Source: Candidatus Binatia bacterium (GTDB lineage Bacteria > Desulfobacterota > Binatia > UBA12015). Taken from it: DNA of 64,000 nucleotides. Shown one piece after another: positions 1 to 7,855 of this stretch (its first letter is position 1; every line of letters begins with the position of its first letter). The stretch covers positions 186,001 through 250,000 of the forward strand of contig DATCMB010000018.1 of assembly GCA_036563615.1 (NCBI GenBank), written 5' to 3'. The notes beneath the pieces were generated by a model. It saw nothing but the letters and a program-made list of their open reading frames with translations. It searched no databases and was not told the DNA's origin. The translations under genes and the position numbers were made by a program.

Positions 1-2
1 TG

Positions 3-290
3 ATCAGGGTCGCGCTCGCCGCACACCTGGGCGAGCGTCTCGACGCGAAGCTCCTGCGTGCCGAGCGCCGCGCGCGCGAGCGGCTCGTGCGCGAGCTGCG
101 CGACGAGCGTCGCGGGTCGACGCTCGAGCGCCTCGCAGACCTGCGCACGCTCGCTCACCTCGCGGACCTGCGCACGCTCGCGCACCTGGAGGCCGAGCTC
201 GAGCTGCTCGGCGAGCTCGAAGCGTTCGCGGACGCGGCTCGGGGCGAGCGTCCCGTCAGCTCTCGGCCGGCGGCGTCAGGATCTCGATGA
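3..290 (+). CDS. C-terminal fragment of an unknown Leu/Arg/Glu-rich helical protein (5' end outside window)
   Basis: An open frame enters from the left edge and stops at 288-290, giving about 95 residues. Nearly every third codon position is G or C and the composition (Leu, Ala, Arg, Glu) is that of a long amphipathic helix or coiled coil. It contains the nonapeptide LADLRTLAH twice in a row, encoded by a 27-base direct repeat. It overlaps the 3' end of the convergent LysR gene by about 35 bases. No family is recognised. The opposite strand is also open here, so strand assignment is tentative. Confidence 0.4.
   Translation: MRVALAAHLGERLDAKLLRAERRARERLVRELRDERRGSTLERLADLRTLAHLADLRTLAHLEAELELLGELEAFADAARGERPVSSRPAASGSR
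132..185 (+). repeat. 27-bp tandem direct repeat, two copies
   Basis: Bases 132-158 and 159-185 are two adjacent 27-base units differing at two positions. Each starts CTCGC(A/G)GACCTGCGCAC. In the frame of the surrounding fragment each unit encodes LADLRTLAH, so it looks like an in-frame duplication of a helical nonapeptide. Confidence 0.75.
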
Positions 291-1143
291 ACTTCTCGGC
301 GGCGGGCGAGAAGTGCCGGCCTTCCTTGTAGATGATCCCGAGCGGGCGGAGGAACGTCTCGTCGCTCAGCGGGATCGCGACCAGCGTCTTGTTGCGCACC
401 TCGGGACGCACCGCGGGCTCGGGTGCGATCGAGATCCCCGTGCCGACCTCGACGATCCGCTTGATGACCTCGATGTTGTCGACCTCGGCGACGTAGTGCA
501 CGCGGATGCCGTGCTTCTGCAGCGCGCGCTCGATCGCCTTGTGCGTCGGGATGTCCTTCTCGAAGCCGACGAAGTTCTGGCCCTCGAGCTTCTTGATCGA
601 GATCGTCTTCTGCTTCGCGAACGGGTGCGCCGGGCTGCAGATCAGCACCAGACGGTCCTCGCGGAACGGGATCAGGCGGATCTGCGGGCGCTTGCTCGGG
701 TACGCGATGACGCCGACGTCGAGCGTGCCGGAGAGCACGTCCTCGTAGATCTGGTTCGACTTCTTGTACTCGAGCCGAACGTTCACGTTCGGGTAGGCCT
801 TCACGTACCGCTTGAGCTCGTCCGAGAACTCGTAGAGCCCGACCGAGTGCACCGTCGCGACGCGCACCGTGCCGGCGACGATGTTGGCGAACGCCTGCAG
901 GCGGCCTTCGAGGTCCTGGTAGCGGGTGACGATCTCCTTCGAGATCTCGTAGAAGATCTCGCCCGCCGGCGTCGGGCGGACGCGCCGCTTGGCGCGCTCG
1001 ACGAGCTTGCGGCCGTAGCGCGTCTCGAGCGTCCGGATCTGCTGGCTGACGGCGGACTGGGTGACGAAGTTCTGCGCGGCCGCGACGGAGAAGCTGCCCG
1101 TGTCGACGAGGTCGCAGAAGACCTTGAGGGTCTCGATGTGCAT
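256..1143 (-). CDS. LysR-family transcriptional regulator
   Basis: A 295-residue protein of the usual LysR length. Residues 1-60 form the winged helix-turn-helix (MHIETLKVFCDLVDTGSFS, then SQQIRTLE), and residues about 90-290 form the periplasmic-binding-like effector domain. The ATG at 1143 begins exactly at the conserved helix-turn-helix start. A dyad with T-N11-A geometry lies 10-34 bases upstream, as expected for autoregulation. No divergently transcribed target adjoins it; the next plus-strand gene starts 1 kb away, so its target pathway and inducer cannot be inferred. The family call is secure. Confidence 0.93.
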   Translation of the reverse strand: MHIETLKVFCDLVDTGSFSVAAAQNFVTQSAVSQQIRTLETRYGRKLVERAKRRVRPTPAGEIFYEISKEIVTRYQDLEGRLQAFANIVAGTVRVATVHSVGLYEFSDELKRYVKAYPNVNVRLEYKKSNQIYEDVLSGTLDVGVIAYPSKRPQIRLIPFREDRLVLICSPAHPFAKQKTISIKKLEGQNFVGFEKDIPTHKAIERALQKHGIRVHYVAEVDNIEVIKRIVEVGTGISIAPEPAVRPEVRNKTLVAIPLSDETFLRPLGIIYKEGRHFSPAAEKFIEILTPPAES

Positions 1144-1152
1144 GGGTGTGAG

Positions 1153-1177
1153 TTCAGGTTGGCTTAAACGACCTGAA
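1153..1177 (-). promoter_or_regulatory. LysR-type operator (T-N11-A dyad)
   Basis: TTCAGGT (1153-1159) and ACCTGAA (1171-1177) are perfect 7-base inverted arms separated by 11 bases, so the innermost bases are T-N11-A, the classic LysR-box geometry. The site lies just upstream of the start of the minus-strand LysR gene. The spacer is AT-rich (GCTTAAAC). It is most simply an autoregulatory operator. A divergent plus-strand transcript is possible but has no obvious gene. Confidence 0.65.
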
Positions 1178-1712
1178 GCAGTGCATTAGAGTAGCAGACG
1201 GTCCAACGGCCGCAAATTGGACGCACCCACGGGCGAGGATTCGCCGCACCGACCCTGCGGCAAACGCGCAAGCGGAAGCGCTTGACGCGCTTCCGAGCAC
1301 CTCGTGGTCGCGGGCCGATTGGCGTGCCGCGTGTCCGCGCCTTGGGGGGAGGGCGGGTGGCCCTGCCGGAGGGAGGGGCTCCGACAGGGCCGAGGGGTGC
1401 TTGGGGGATGCCCGGGTCCAGAGCATCACGCGTGCCATCTCGACGGCCGCTGGCGGCTGGCGAAAAATCGCGAATTGTCGCGCCGCTCCCGAGCGCGTTG
1501 TCAACTGCGGTGTGCGCTCCGAGTCCGGAATGACACAGTCGAGCGTGCGCGTGTGCCATTTCGGTCCGTGCGAATCGTCGCCAGCGCCAGCGCAGACGCG
1601 AAACGCTCGCGGAGCGGGACGCGTGCAACGACCGTGGAATCGTCCCGTGCGCGACGCGTCGCGGCGCGACACGACGCGGAGCGCCGCGCGCGAGCTGCTC
1701 GCGCGCGCGGAC
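1178..1712. other. Gene-free interval with two strong hairpins and G-rich tracts
   Basis: About 535 bases hold no frame with convincing codon structure. They do contain a perfect 8-base-stem hairpin (GGAAGCGC at 1274-1281, loop TTGAC, GCGCTTCC at 1287-1294). A second hairpin has GGCCCTG at 1359-1365 pairing with CAGGGCC at 1385-1391 and an inner CGGA/TCCG stem. A G-rich run lies at 1343-1360. These could be terminators or part of a structured RNA. No T-run follows either stem. Confidence 0.4.
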
Positions 1713-2000
1713 CTAGCGCTTGCGCTCGAGGACCAGGAACTGCTCGCGCAGGGCCTTCACCTGGTCCTGCACGGAGGGCAGACGGCGCGTCTCCGAGAGG
1801 AAGCGGAACAGCGCCAGGTCGGACGCTTCCGAGCGCTCGTCGAGCGCCTCCTGCACCGCGGCAGTGATGTCCTGGATGACCCGGTTCACTTCGACCTGCG
1901 GGATGACGAGATCGCCGCGACGCAGTGAGCCGCTCCAGTTCGACGCGTAGGGACGCAGCAGCTCCTGAATCCTTTCGCGCAGGACGCGCTCGTCGAGCAT
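1713..2000 (-). CDS. Hypothetical 95-residue protein
   Basis: The ATG at 2000 opens a 95-residue, soluble, mostly helical acidic/basic protein (MLDERVLRERIQELLRPYAS at its start) with a short beta-like motif LVIPQVEVN near residue 31. The longer in-frame extension upstream is proline/arginine-rich and poor in coding character, so this internal ATG is preferred. It is divergent from the desaturase gene, with a 150-base gap. No family recognised. Confidence 0.6.
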   Translation of the reverse strand: MLDERVLRERIQELLRPYASNWSGSLRRGDLVIPQVEVNRVIQDITAAVQEALDERSEASDLALFRFLSETRRLPSVQDQVKALREQFLVLERKR

Positions 2001-2150
2001 TGCGAGGGAAGAAGGTACCACGAGCGCGCCGCGCGGCCAACGCGAGTTTCCGCGCGCAGACCAACCTGCTTGCGGCTCTCGCGGCATCGTAGTTAGCTGG
2101 AGCCGACCTCGCGCTCCGCTTGGTTTCCGTGAGGGAGGAAAGGCCGTCCG

Positions 2151-2903
2151 ATGCTCGATCTCTTGACCTTCTCGATGCACGACTTGGTGCTCGCGTTGAT
2201 CACCGTCTTCATCACCGTGCAGATCGCCACGCTCTGCACGACGATCTACCTGCACCGGTCCCTGTCGCATCGAGCGGTGACGCTGGCGCCGTCGGTGCGC
2301 TTCGTGATGCGCTTGCTGATCTGGCTCACGACCGGCATCGAGCCGCGGCAGTGGGCGGCCGTGCACCGCAAGCACCACAAGTTCGCCGACGCCGAGGGCG
2401 ACCCGCACTCACCGTACGTGCACGGCTTCTGGCAGATCCAGCTCCTCAACTACGCGTACTACCGCCGCGAGGCCGCGAATCCCGAGACGATCGCGCGCTA
2501 CACCAAGGACATCACGGACGACCGCTGGGATCGTCTGTTCTCGAACAGCTGGCTCGGCCTCGGTCTGTTCGCGGGGATGCTGATGCTGGCGTTCGGTCCG
2601 CTGCTCGGGCTGATCGCCTTCGGCCTGCACGTCGGGCTGTACATCTTCCTGAACGCGTCGATCAACGGCGCCGCGCACTGGATCGGCTACCAGCGCTTCG
2701 CGAACAGCGCGCGCAACATGTGGCTGCTCGCGGTGATCACCGGCGGCGAGGGGCTGCACAACAACCACCACGAGTTCCCCGGCAGCTCGCGCTTCGCGCA
2801 GCGCTGGTGGGAGATCGACCTCGGCTGGTACACGATCGCGCTGCTGCGCAGCCTCGGTCTCGCGCAGCCGGTCGCGTCGGTCGCGCTGCGCAGCGAGTAC
2901 TGA
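2151..2903 (+). CDS. Acyl-CoA/acyl-lipid fatty acid desaturase (membrane di-iron)
   Basis: A 250-residue integral membrane desaturase of the stearoyl-CoA/acyl-lipid delta-9 type, which inserts a cis double bond into fatty acyl chains using a di-iron centre. All three histidine boxes are visible: HRSLSH near residue 36, HRKHH near 74 and HNNHH near 205. Two pairs of hydrophobic segments flank them (residues about 8-30 and 40-60, then 135-170). The protein is compact, as in bacterial DesC-like enzymes, without a fused ferredoxin or cytochrome b5 domain. A purine-rich GAGGAAAG sits 8-15 bases before the ATG. The convergent ferredoxin protein downstream might supply electrons, but no shared operon supports this. 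Confidence 0.92.
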   Translation: MLDLLTFSMHDLVLALITVFITVQIATLCTTIYLHRSLSHRAVTLAPSVRFVMRLLIWLTTGIEPRQWAAVHRKHHKFADAEGDPHSPYVHGFWQIQLLNYAYYRREAANPETIARYTKDITDDRWDRLFSNSWLGLGLFAGMLMLAFGPLLGLIAFGLHVGLYIFLNASINGAAHWIGYQRFANSARNMWLLAVITGGEGLHNNHHEFPGSSRFAQRWWEIDLGWYTIALLRSLGLAQPVASVALRSEY

Positions 2904-2958
2904 TCGAGGGCGGATCGGGATCCGTCGGCCGGGCGCGCTCGGCCGGCGTCGAGCGCTC

Positions 2959-2976
2959 GGGCCGAACGGCCGGCCC
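2959..2976. terminator. Candidate hairpin between convergent genes
   Basis: GGGCCG (2959-2964), loop AACGGC, CGGCCC (2971-2976) form a perfect 6-base GC stem in the gap between the desaturase stop and the stop of the convergent ferredoxin gene. It lacks a T-run, so intrinsic termination would be weak, but the position between two converging genes is right. Confidence 0.35.
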
Positions 2977-2987
2977 AGCGAACCCGC

Positions 2988-3863
2988 TCAGAGCAGCCCG
3001 CGGCTGCGGACCGGAGCTCCGGCGAGATCCGCCTTGGCGGAGATCTCCTTGAGATCCTCCTCGAGCTTCGCGAGCGCCGCCTTCTGGCTCGCCTCGAAGT
3101 TTTCGAGCTCGCGCGCGCGGCGCTCGCGGAACTCCTCGAAGCTCTTGGTCCACGACGAGTAGAACTTCGTGAGCCGACGCGACAGCGACTGGTAGAGCGC
3201 CGTGTTGCACACGAACGAGCCGCCGCAGTGCGGGCAGTGCAGCACGACGCCCGGCTTGATGTACTGAAACTCCACCTCGAACTGCCCCGAGCAGCGGAAG
3301 CAGACCAGCGGGACGCCCCACTCCTCGAGCGCCGGGACGGACGCCGCGAGCGCGTCCTCCGGGCTGACCGCGACGGTCGCGGCGGGTGCAGCAGCGGCGG
3401 CCGGCGCGGGAGCAGCGGCAGGCGCCGCAGCCGCAGTCTGTGCCGCCGGGGCGGCAGCCGGCGCCGGTGACGCGGCAGCCGCGGCCGGGGCTTCCGCCGC
3501 CGGCGCCGGAGCGGGCGCGGCAGCCCCGCCGGCCTTGAAGCGCGACGGGAAGTCGGGGCCGAACGTCTTGTCGGGGTGGAGCGCCTTCGCGCGCGCGATC
3601 AGCACGTCCTCGGTCTCGGGGATGTTCGGGTTCGGGACGCAGCAGTCGACCGGGCACACGGCGGCGCAGGCCTCGTGATCGTAGAAGCCCACGCACTCGG
3701 TGCACTTCTCGGGGACGATGTAGAAGGTCTGGTCCGAGAGCGCGGGGTGCTTGCTTCCGTCGGGTGCCACCCACTCGACGCCGCCCTGGTAGATCGCCGT
3801 GTTGGGGCACTCGGGCTCGCAGGCGCCGCAGTTGATGCACTCGTCGGTGATCATCGTGGCCAT
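2988..3863 (-). CDS. Ferredoxin-domain protein with Ala/Pro linker and C-terminal zinc ribbon
   Basis: A 291-residue fusion. Residues 1-85 are a bacterial-type ferredoxin: CINCGACEPECP for one 4Fe-4S cluster, then CTECVGFYDHEACAAVCPVDC for the second with an insertion, as in short-chain YfhL-like ferredoxins. Residues about 110-175 are a low-complexity Ala/Pro linker. Residues about 190-225 carry CFRC and CPHC pairs that look like a zinc ribbon, followed by a charged coiled coil. The ATG at 3863 has AAGGTG at a good distance and is preferred over the GTG nine bases upstream. The ferredoxin part should carry electrons; the role of the zinc-ribbon tail is unknown. Confidence 0.82.
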   Translation of the reverse strand: MATMITDECINCGACEPECPNTAIYQGGVEWVAPDGSKHPALSDQTFYIVPEKCTECVGFYDHEACAAVCPVDCCVPNPNIPETEDVLIARAKALHPDKTFGPDFPSRFKAGGAAAPAPAPAAEAPAAAAASPAPAAAPAAQTAAAAPAAAPAPAAAAAPAATVAVSPEDALAASVPALEEWGVPLVCFRCSGQFEVEFQYIKPGVVLHCPHCGGSFVCNTALYQSLSRRLTKFYSSWTKSFEEFRERRARELENFEASQKAALAKLEEDLKEISAKADLAGAPVRSRGLL

Positions 3864-3976
3864 GGGTGGCACCTTATCCCGCGCTCCCCGGCGCTTTCAA
3901 TTCGCTCGTCAAGACGCGGACATCGGTCCTTGACGGGTTGCGGCTCGAGCGGCCGTATCGTACCCCGAGCCTGTCG

Positions 3977-5647
3977 ATGGGCGCTGCCACGCGATCCTTG
4001 AAGCGTCTGCTCGCCGAGCGCGCCTGCGTGGTGGCCTGCGGCGCGCACGACGCGTTGTCCGCCAAGCTCGTCGAGCAGGCGGGCTTCGACGCCGTCTGGG
4101 CGAGCGGCTTCGGTCTCTCCGCCGTGCGCGCCGTGCCCGACGCGAGCATCCTCACCATGAGCGAGACGCTCGAGGCGACGCGCGCGATGGTCGAGGCGAC
4201 GTCGATCCCGGTGATCGCCGACTGCGACACCGGCTTCGGCAACGCGATCAACGTCATGCGCACGGTCGCCGACTTCGAGGCCGCGGGCGTCGCCGCGATC
4301 TCGATCGAGGACAACGTCTTCCCGAAGCGCTGCAGCTTCTACGCCGGCGTCGCGCGCGAGCTCGTCCCGACCGAGGAGCACGCGCGCAAGGTGGCGGCGG
4401 CGAAGGCCGCGCAGAAGGCCGACGACTTCGTCGTCATCGCGCGCACCGAGGCGCTGATCGCGGGCTGGGGCAAGGAGGAGGCGCTGACGCGCGCACGCGC
4501 GTACGCCGACGCGGGCGCCGACGCGATCCTGATCCACTCGAAGCACCACGACCTGAGCGAGCTCGCGGAGGTGGCCGCCGCGTGGGACCGCGACGTGCCG
4601 CTCGTCGCCGTGCCGACGACGTACGTCGGAACGCCGCTGCGCGAGCTCGAGCGCGCGGGCTTCCGGCTGGTGATCTACGCGAACCAGGCGCTGCGCGCGG
4701 CCGTCGTCGCGATGCGCGACGCGCTCGCCGCGCTCAAGGCCGGCGAGACGATCGAGCTCGAGAAGCGCATCGCGCCGCTCGAGGACATCTACGCGCTCGT
4801 CGGCCTCGGCGACCTCAAGCAGAACGAGTCGCTCTATCTGCTGCCCGGTGGCTTCGACTGCACGGCGGTGATCCTCGCCGCCGGCGAGGACGGCGCGCTC
4901 GGCGACCTCACGCGCGACCGTCCGAAATGTATGCTCGACATCAAGGGCAAGACGATCCTCGAGCGGCAGATCGAGGCGCTCAACGCGTCGGGCATCAAGG
5001 ACATCGCGGTCGTGCGCGGCCACCAGAAGGCGGCGATCCGCTATCCGCAGCTCCGCTGCTACGACAACGACGCCTACGCGACCACCGGTGAGCTCGCGTC
5101 GCTGATGGTCGCCGGCGACGAGCTGCGCGGACCGCTCGTCTGCCTGTACGGCGACGTGATCTTCGACGAGGCGATCATCAACCGCATGCTGCGCGCGCGC
5201 GGCGACATCGTGATCGGCGTCGATCGCGCGTACTACGACGCGGTGCGGGCGGGGAACGGCAGAGTGCCGAAGCGCAAGCACGACCTGGTGATCACCGAGG
5301 AGGCGCCGGTGTCGGGCTACCGCTTCGTGCCGTCGACCTCCGGTCCGCGCGTGCTCAAGATCGGCCAGCGCCTCGCGCCCGAGGAGGCGCACGGCGAGTT
5401 CATCGGGCTGGCGATGTTCTCCGAGCGCGGAGCGGCCCTGGTGCGCGAGACCTACCGCGACCTCGTCGAGCGCCACCGTGGTCCGTTCCACGAGGCGGAA
5501 TCGCTCGAGCGCGCGAGCCTCCCCGATCTCCTCCAGGAGCTCATCGACCGCGGCCACGAGGTGACCTGCGTCGACGTCTACAAGGGCTGGATGGAGATCG
5601 ACAGCTTCGACGACTACCGCCGCGCCTGGGCCGAGATCCGCGCGTGA
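3977..5647 (+). CDS. Phosphoenolpyruvate mutase fused to a nucleotidyltransferase domain
   Basis: A 556-residue bifunctional protein. Residues 1-285 belong to the PEP mutase/isocitrate lyase superfamily, with Asp55 and the metal-binding stretch ADCDTGFGN (81-89). The RTEALIAGWG and ADAILIHSK segments are close to the well-studied mussel PEP mutase. The enzyme rearranges PEP to phosphonopyruvate, the entry step to almost all phosphonates. Residues about 293-556 are an NTP-transferase domain (TAVILAAG, RPKCMLDI, YGDVIF). The gating loop reads EDNVFPKRCS, so two residues of the usual EDK-x5-NS signature differ. The NTP-binding loop also lacks the usual arginine. It heads an operon whose next gene overlaps its stop (GTGA), and the gene content supports mutase activity. 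The internal ATG at 3977 starts the conserved domain. Confidence 0.87.
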   Translation: MGAATRSLKRLLAERACVVACGAHDALSAKLVEQAGFDAVWASGFGLSAVRAVPDASILTMSETLEATRAMVEATSIPVIADCDTGFGNAINVMRTVADFEAAGVAAISIEDNVFPKRCSFYAGVARELVPTEEHARKVAAAKAAQKADDFVVIARTEALIAGWGKEEALTRARAYADAGADAILIHSKHHDLSELAEVAAAWDRDVPLVAVPTTYVGTPLRELERAGFRLVIYANQALRAAVVAMRDALAALKAGETIELEKRIAPLEDIYALVGLGDLKQNESLYLLPGGFDCTAVILAAGEDGALGDLTRDRPKCMLDIKGKTILERQIEALNASGIKDIAVVRGHQKAAIRYPQLRCYDNDAYATTGELASLMVAGDELRGPLVCLYGDVIFDEAIINRMLRARGDIVIGVDRAYYDAVRAGNGRVPKRKHDLVITEEAPVSGYRFVPSTSGPRVLKIGQRLAPEEAHGEFIGLAMFSERGAALVRETYRDLVERHRGPFHEAESLERASLPDLLQELIDRGHEVTCVDVYKGWMEIDSFDDYRRAWAEIRA

Positions 5648-6150
5648 CCATGCACGGCGGGGCGGGAGGGCTGAGCGGCGCGCAGCTCGCGCGCGAGCTC
5701 ATGCAGCAGGGCTTCGACTTCTTCACCGGCGTGCCGTGCTCGCTGGTCGCGTCGCTGATCACCGCGCTCGAGCCGCACGGCTACATCGCGGAGACGCGCG
5801 AGGACGCGGCGCTCGGCCTCGCCGCCGGCGCGGCGCTCGCCGGACGCCGACCCGTGGTCGTGATGCAGAACTCGGGCTTCGGCGTGTCGCTGAACGCGCT
5901 CGGCTCGCTGCAGGCGATCTACGAGATGCCCTGCCTGCTGGTGATCACGTGGCGCGGCTACGAAGGCAAGGACGCGCCCGAGCACCTCGTCATGGGCGAG
6001 GCGATGCCGAAGATCCTCGACGCGATGTCCATTCCCTGGCGCGCGATCGAGGCGACGAGCGCCGCGGACGACGTCGCGTGGGCGCGCGCTCGCCTCGACG
6101 GGAAGCCGGGGCCGGTCGCGCTCGTGGTCAAACCCGGAGTGCTTGCTTGA
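5644..6150 (+). CDS. Phosphonopyruvate decarboxylase, alpha (N-terminal ThDP) subunit
   Basis: A 168-residue protein matching the pyrimidine-binding half of ThDP-dependent decarboxylases. It has GVPCSLVASLI, the catalytic-type glutamate in ETREDAALGLAAG, and MQNSGFGVSLNALGSL as in phosphonopyruvate and sulfopyruvate decarboxylases. With the beta subunit it should convert phosphonopyruvate to phosphonoacetaldehyde, the irreversible step that pulls the PEP mutase equilibrium. Splitting into two chains resembles ComD/ComE. The GTG at 5644 overlaps the upstream stop as GTGA; an ATG six bases later is an alternative. Confidence 0.88.
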   Translation: MTMHGGAGGLSGAQLARELMQQGFDFFTGVPCSLVASLITALEPHGYIAETREDAALGLAAGAALAGRRPVVVMQNSGFGVSLNALGSLQAIYEMPCLLVITWRGYEGKDAPEHLVMGEAMPKILDAMSIPWRAIEATSAADDVAWARARLDGKPGPVALVVKPGVLA

Positions 6151-6770
6151 CGGCCGCGACCGAGAGGACGCGTCCGACGACGCGCGACGCGATCGCCGCC
6201 GCGCTGCCCGAGCTCGCGGACCACGTCGTGGTGTGCGCGAACGGCTACATCTCGCGCTGGGCGCACGCGCTCGGCGACCGCGACACGCACTTCTACATGA
6301 TCGGCTCGATGGGCCTCGCGTCGTCGATCGCGCTCGGCGTCGCGACCGCGCGTCCGGGCGTGCCGGTCGCGGTGCTCGACGGCGACGGCAACGTGCTGAT
6401 GAACCTCGGCGCGCTGCCGATGATCGGCGTGCTCGCGCCCGAGCGCTTCCGCCACGTCGTGCTCGACAACGGCGTCTACGCGAGCACCGGCAACCAGCCG
6501 ACGATCTCGTCGCGGGTCGCGCTCGAGGAGATCGCGCGCGCCGCGGGCTACGAGGCGGTGGCACGCGTGCGCGACGCCGCGGCGATCGCGCCGACGCTGC
6601 GCGAGCACGCGTCGATCTCCGGGCCGACGCTGCTGCTCGTCGAGACGCTTCCCGAGGAAGGCCCGCCCGCGCCGCGCATCCCGTTCACGCCGCCCGAGAT
6701 GACGGCCCGTCTGCGGAGCGCGATCGAGCGGCTCGCGTCCACGCGAACCCACGGAGGCTCCGCGCGGTGA
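6147..6770 (+). CDS. Phosphonopyruvate decarboxylase, beta (C-terminal ThDP) subunit
   Basis: A 207-residue protein with the diphosphate-binding half of a ThDP enzyme. The motif GDGNVLMNLGALPMIG matches the GDG-x(n)-N signature that binds Mg and ThDP, preceded by FYMIGSMGLASSIALG as in phosphonopyruvate decarboxylase. It must pair with the alpha subunit for an active site. No ATG or GTG lies near the start. TTG at 6147 overlaps the alpha stop in the arrangement TTGA, matching the coupling used throughout this operon. The downstream transaminase starts at GTGA over this gene's stop. Confidence 0.87.
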   Translation: MTAATERTRPTTRDAIAAALPELADHVVVCANGYISRWAHALGDRDTHFYMIGSMGLASSIALGVATARPGVPVAVLDGDGNVLMNLGALPMIGVLAPERFRHVVLDNGVYASTGNQPTISSRVALEEIARAAGYEAVARVRDAAAIAPTLREHASISGPTLLLVETLPEEGPPAPRIPFTPPEMTARLRSAIERLASTRTHGGSAR

Positions 6771-7855
6771 TCCTGCTCGCGCCGGGACCGGTCAACGTCT
6801 CGCCGCGGGTCACGCGCGCGCTCGCCCGCGGCGATCTCTGCCACCGCGAGCCGGAGTTCAGCGACCTGCTCGACGCCGTGCGTGCGAAGCTCGTGCGCTC
6901 GTTCGCGCCGCAGGGCGGCTGGGTCGCGGTGCCGCTCACCGGCTCGGGAACGCTCGCGCTCGAGGCCGCCGTGACCAGCAGCGTGTCGCGTGGGCGCAAG
7001 ATGCTCGTGGTCGCGAACGGCGTCTACGGCGAGCGCATCCTCGAGATGGCGCAGACCGCGGGCATCGACACCGTGGTCGTGCGCGGCAACTGGGGCACGC
7101 CGCCCGACCTCGCCGCGATCGACGCGGCGCTCGCCGCCGACGACGCGATCGAGGTCGTCGCGCTCGTGCACCACGAGACCACGACCGGGCTGCTCAATCC
7201 GGTCGCGGAGGTCGGCCGCATCGTGCGCCGGCACGGCAAGGTGTTCCTGGTCGACGCGATCAGCGGGCTCGCGGGCGACGAGATGCAGCTCGACGCCTGG
7301 GGCGTCGACGTGTGCGTCGGCGTCGCGAACAAGTGCATCCAGGGGCTGCCGGGGGTCGGCTTCGTGCTCGCGCGCAAGAGCGAGATGGAGCGCATGGCCG
7401 CGATCCCGCCGCGCTCGGTCTACATGCACCTGCCGCGCCACTTCCAGGCGCACGAGAAGCGCACGGTTCCGTTCACCGCCGCGGTGCAGGTGATGTACGC
7501 GCTCGACGAGGCGCTCGACGAGCTGCTCGAGGAAGGCGTCGATCGGCGGATCGCGCGCTACGCGCGCGCCGCGGCGCAGCTCCGCGAGGGCTTCGCGAAG
7601 CTCGGCCTGCGCTTCCTGCTGCCGCCCGAGCTGCGCTCGAACTCGATCACGACGCTGTCCTTGCCGCCCGGCTTCGAGTATCGCGAGCTGCACGATCGCC
7701 TGCGCGAGGACGGCTTCGTGATCTACGAGGGACAGGGGCAGCTCAGCCGCGAGGTGTTCCGCGTCGCCAACATGGGCGCGCTCACCGAGGACGACTTCGC
7801 GCGCTTCCTCGTCTCGCTCGCGCGCGCGCTCGGACGCGAGGAGGCGCTGCGGTGA
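6767..7855 (+). CDS. 2-aminoethylphosphonate transaminase (PLP-dependent, class V)
   Basis: A 362-residue PLP enzyme typical of 2-aminoethylphosphonate-pyruvate aminotransferase. It opens with LLAPGPVNVSPRV, carries PLTGSGTLALEAAV for phosphate binding and VDAISGLAGD with the PLP-ring aspartate. The Schiff-base lysine is in ANKCIQGLPGVGF. Because it follows the decarboxylase, it most likely aminates phosphonoacetaldehyde to AEP rather than degrading AEP: no phosphonoacetaldehyde hydrolase or phosphonate transporter adjoins it. Start GTG overlaps the previous stop (GTGA at 6767) and its own stop overlaps the next start the same way. Confidence 0.9.
   Translation: MILLAPGPVNVSPRVTRALARGDLCHREPEFSDLLDAVRAKLVRSFAPQGGWVAVPLTGSGTLALEAAVTSSVSRGRKMLVVANGVYGERILEMAQTAGIDTVVVRGNWGTPPDLAAIDAALAADDAIEVVALVHHETTTGLLNPVAEVGRIVRRHGKVFLVDAISGLAGDEMQLDAWGVDVCVGVANKCIQGLPGVGFVLARKSEMERMAAIPPRSVYMHLPRHFQAHEKRTVPFTAAVQVMYALDEALDELLEEGVDRRIARYARAAAQLREGFAKLGLRFLLPPELRSNSITTLSLPPGFEYRELHDRLREDGFVIYEGQGQLSREVFRVANMGALTEDDFARFLVSLARALGREEALR

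Noticed and set aside
1304-1928. Plus-strand frames between the LysR gene and the small protein
   Set aside because: Arg/Pro-rich, no start signal, no codon-position bias, and they run through hairpins. Treated as non-coding.
3930-3961. TTGACG and TATCGT before the PEP mutase gene as a promoter
   Set aside because: The spacing is 20 bases, and TTGACG is frequent throughout this sequence, so the match carries little weight.
3851-5557. A 568-codon open frame antisense to the PEP mutase gene
   Set aside because: Arg/Asp/Leu-rich nonsense with no domain. High GC makes long antisense frames common, and the plus strand carries an unmistakable enzyme.
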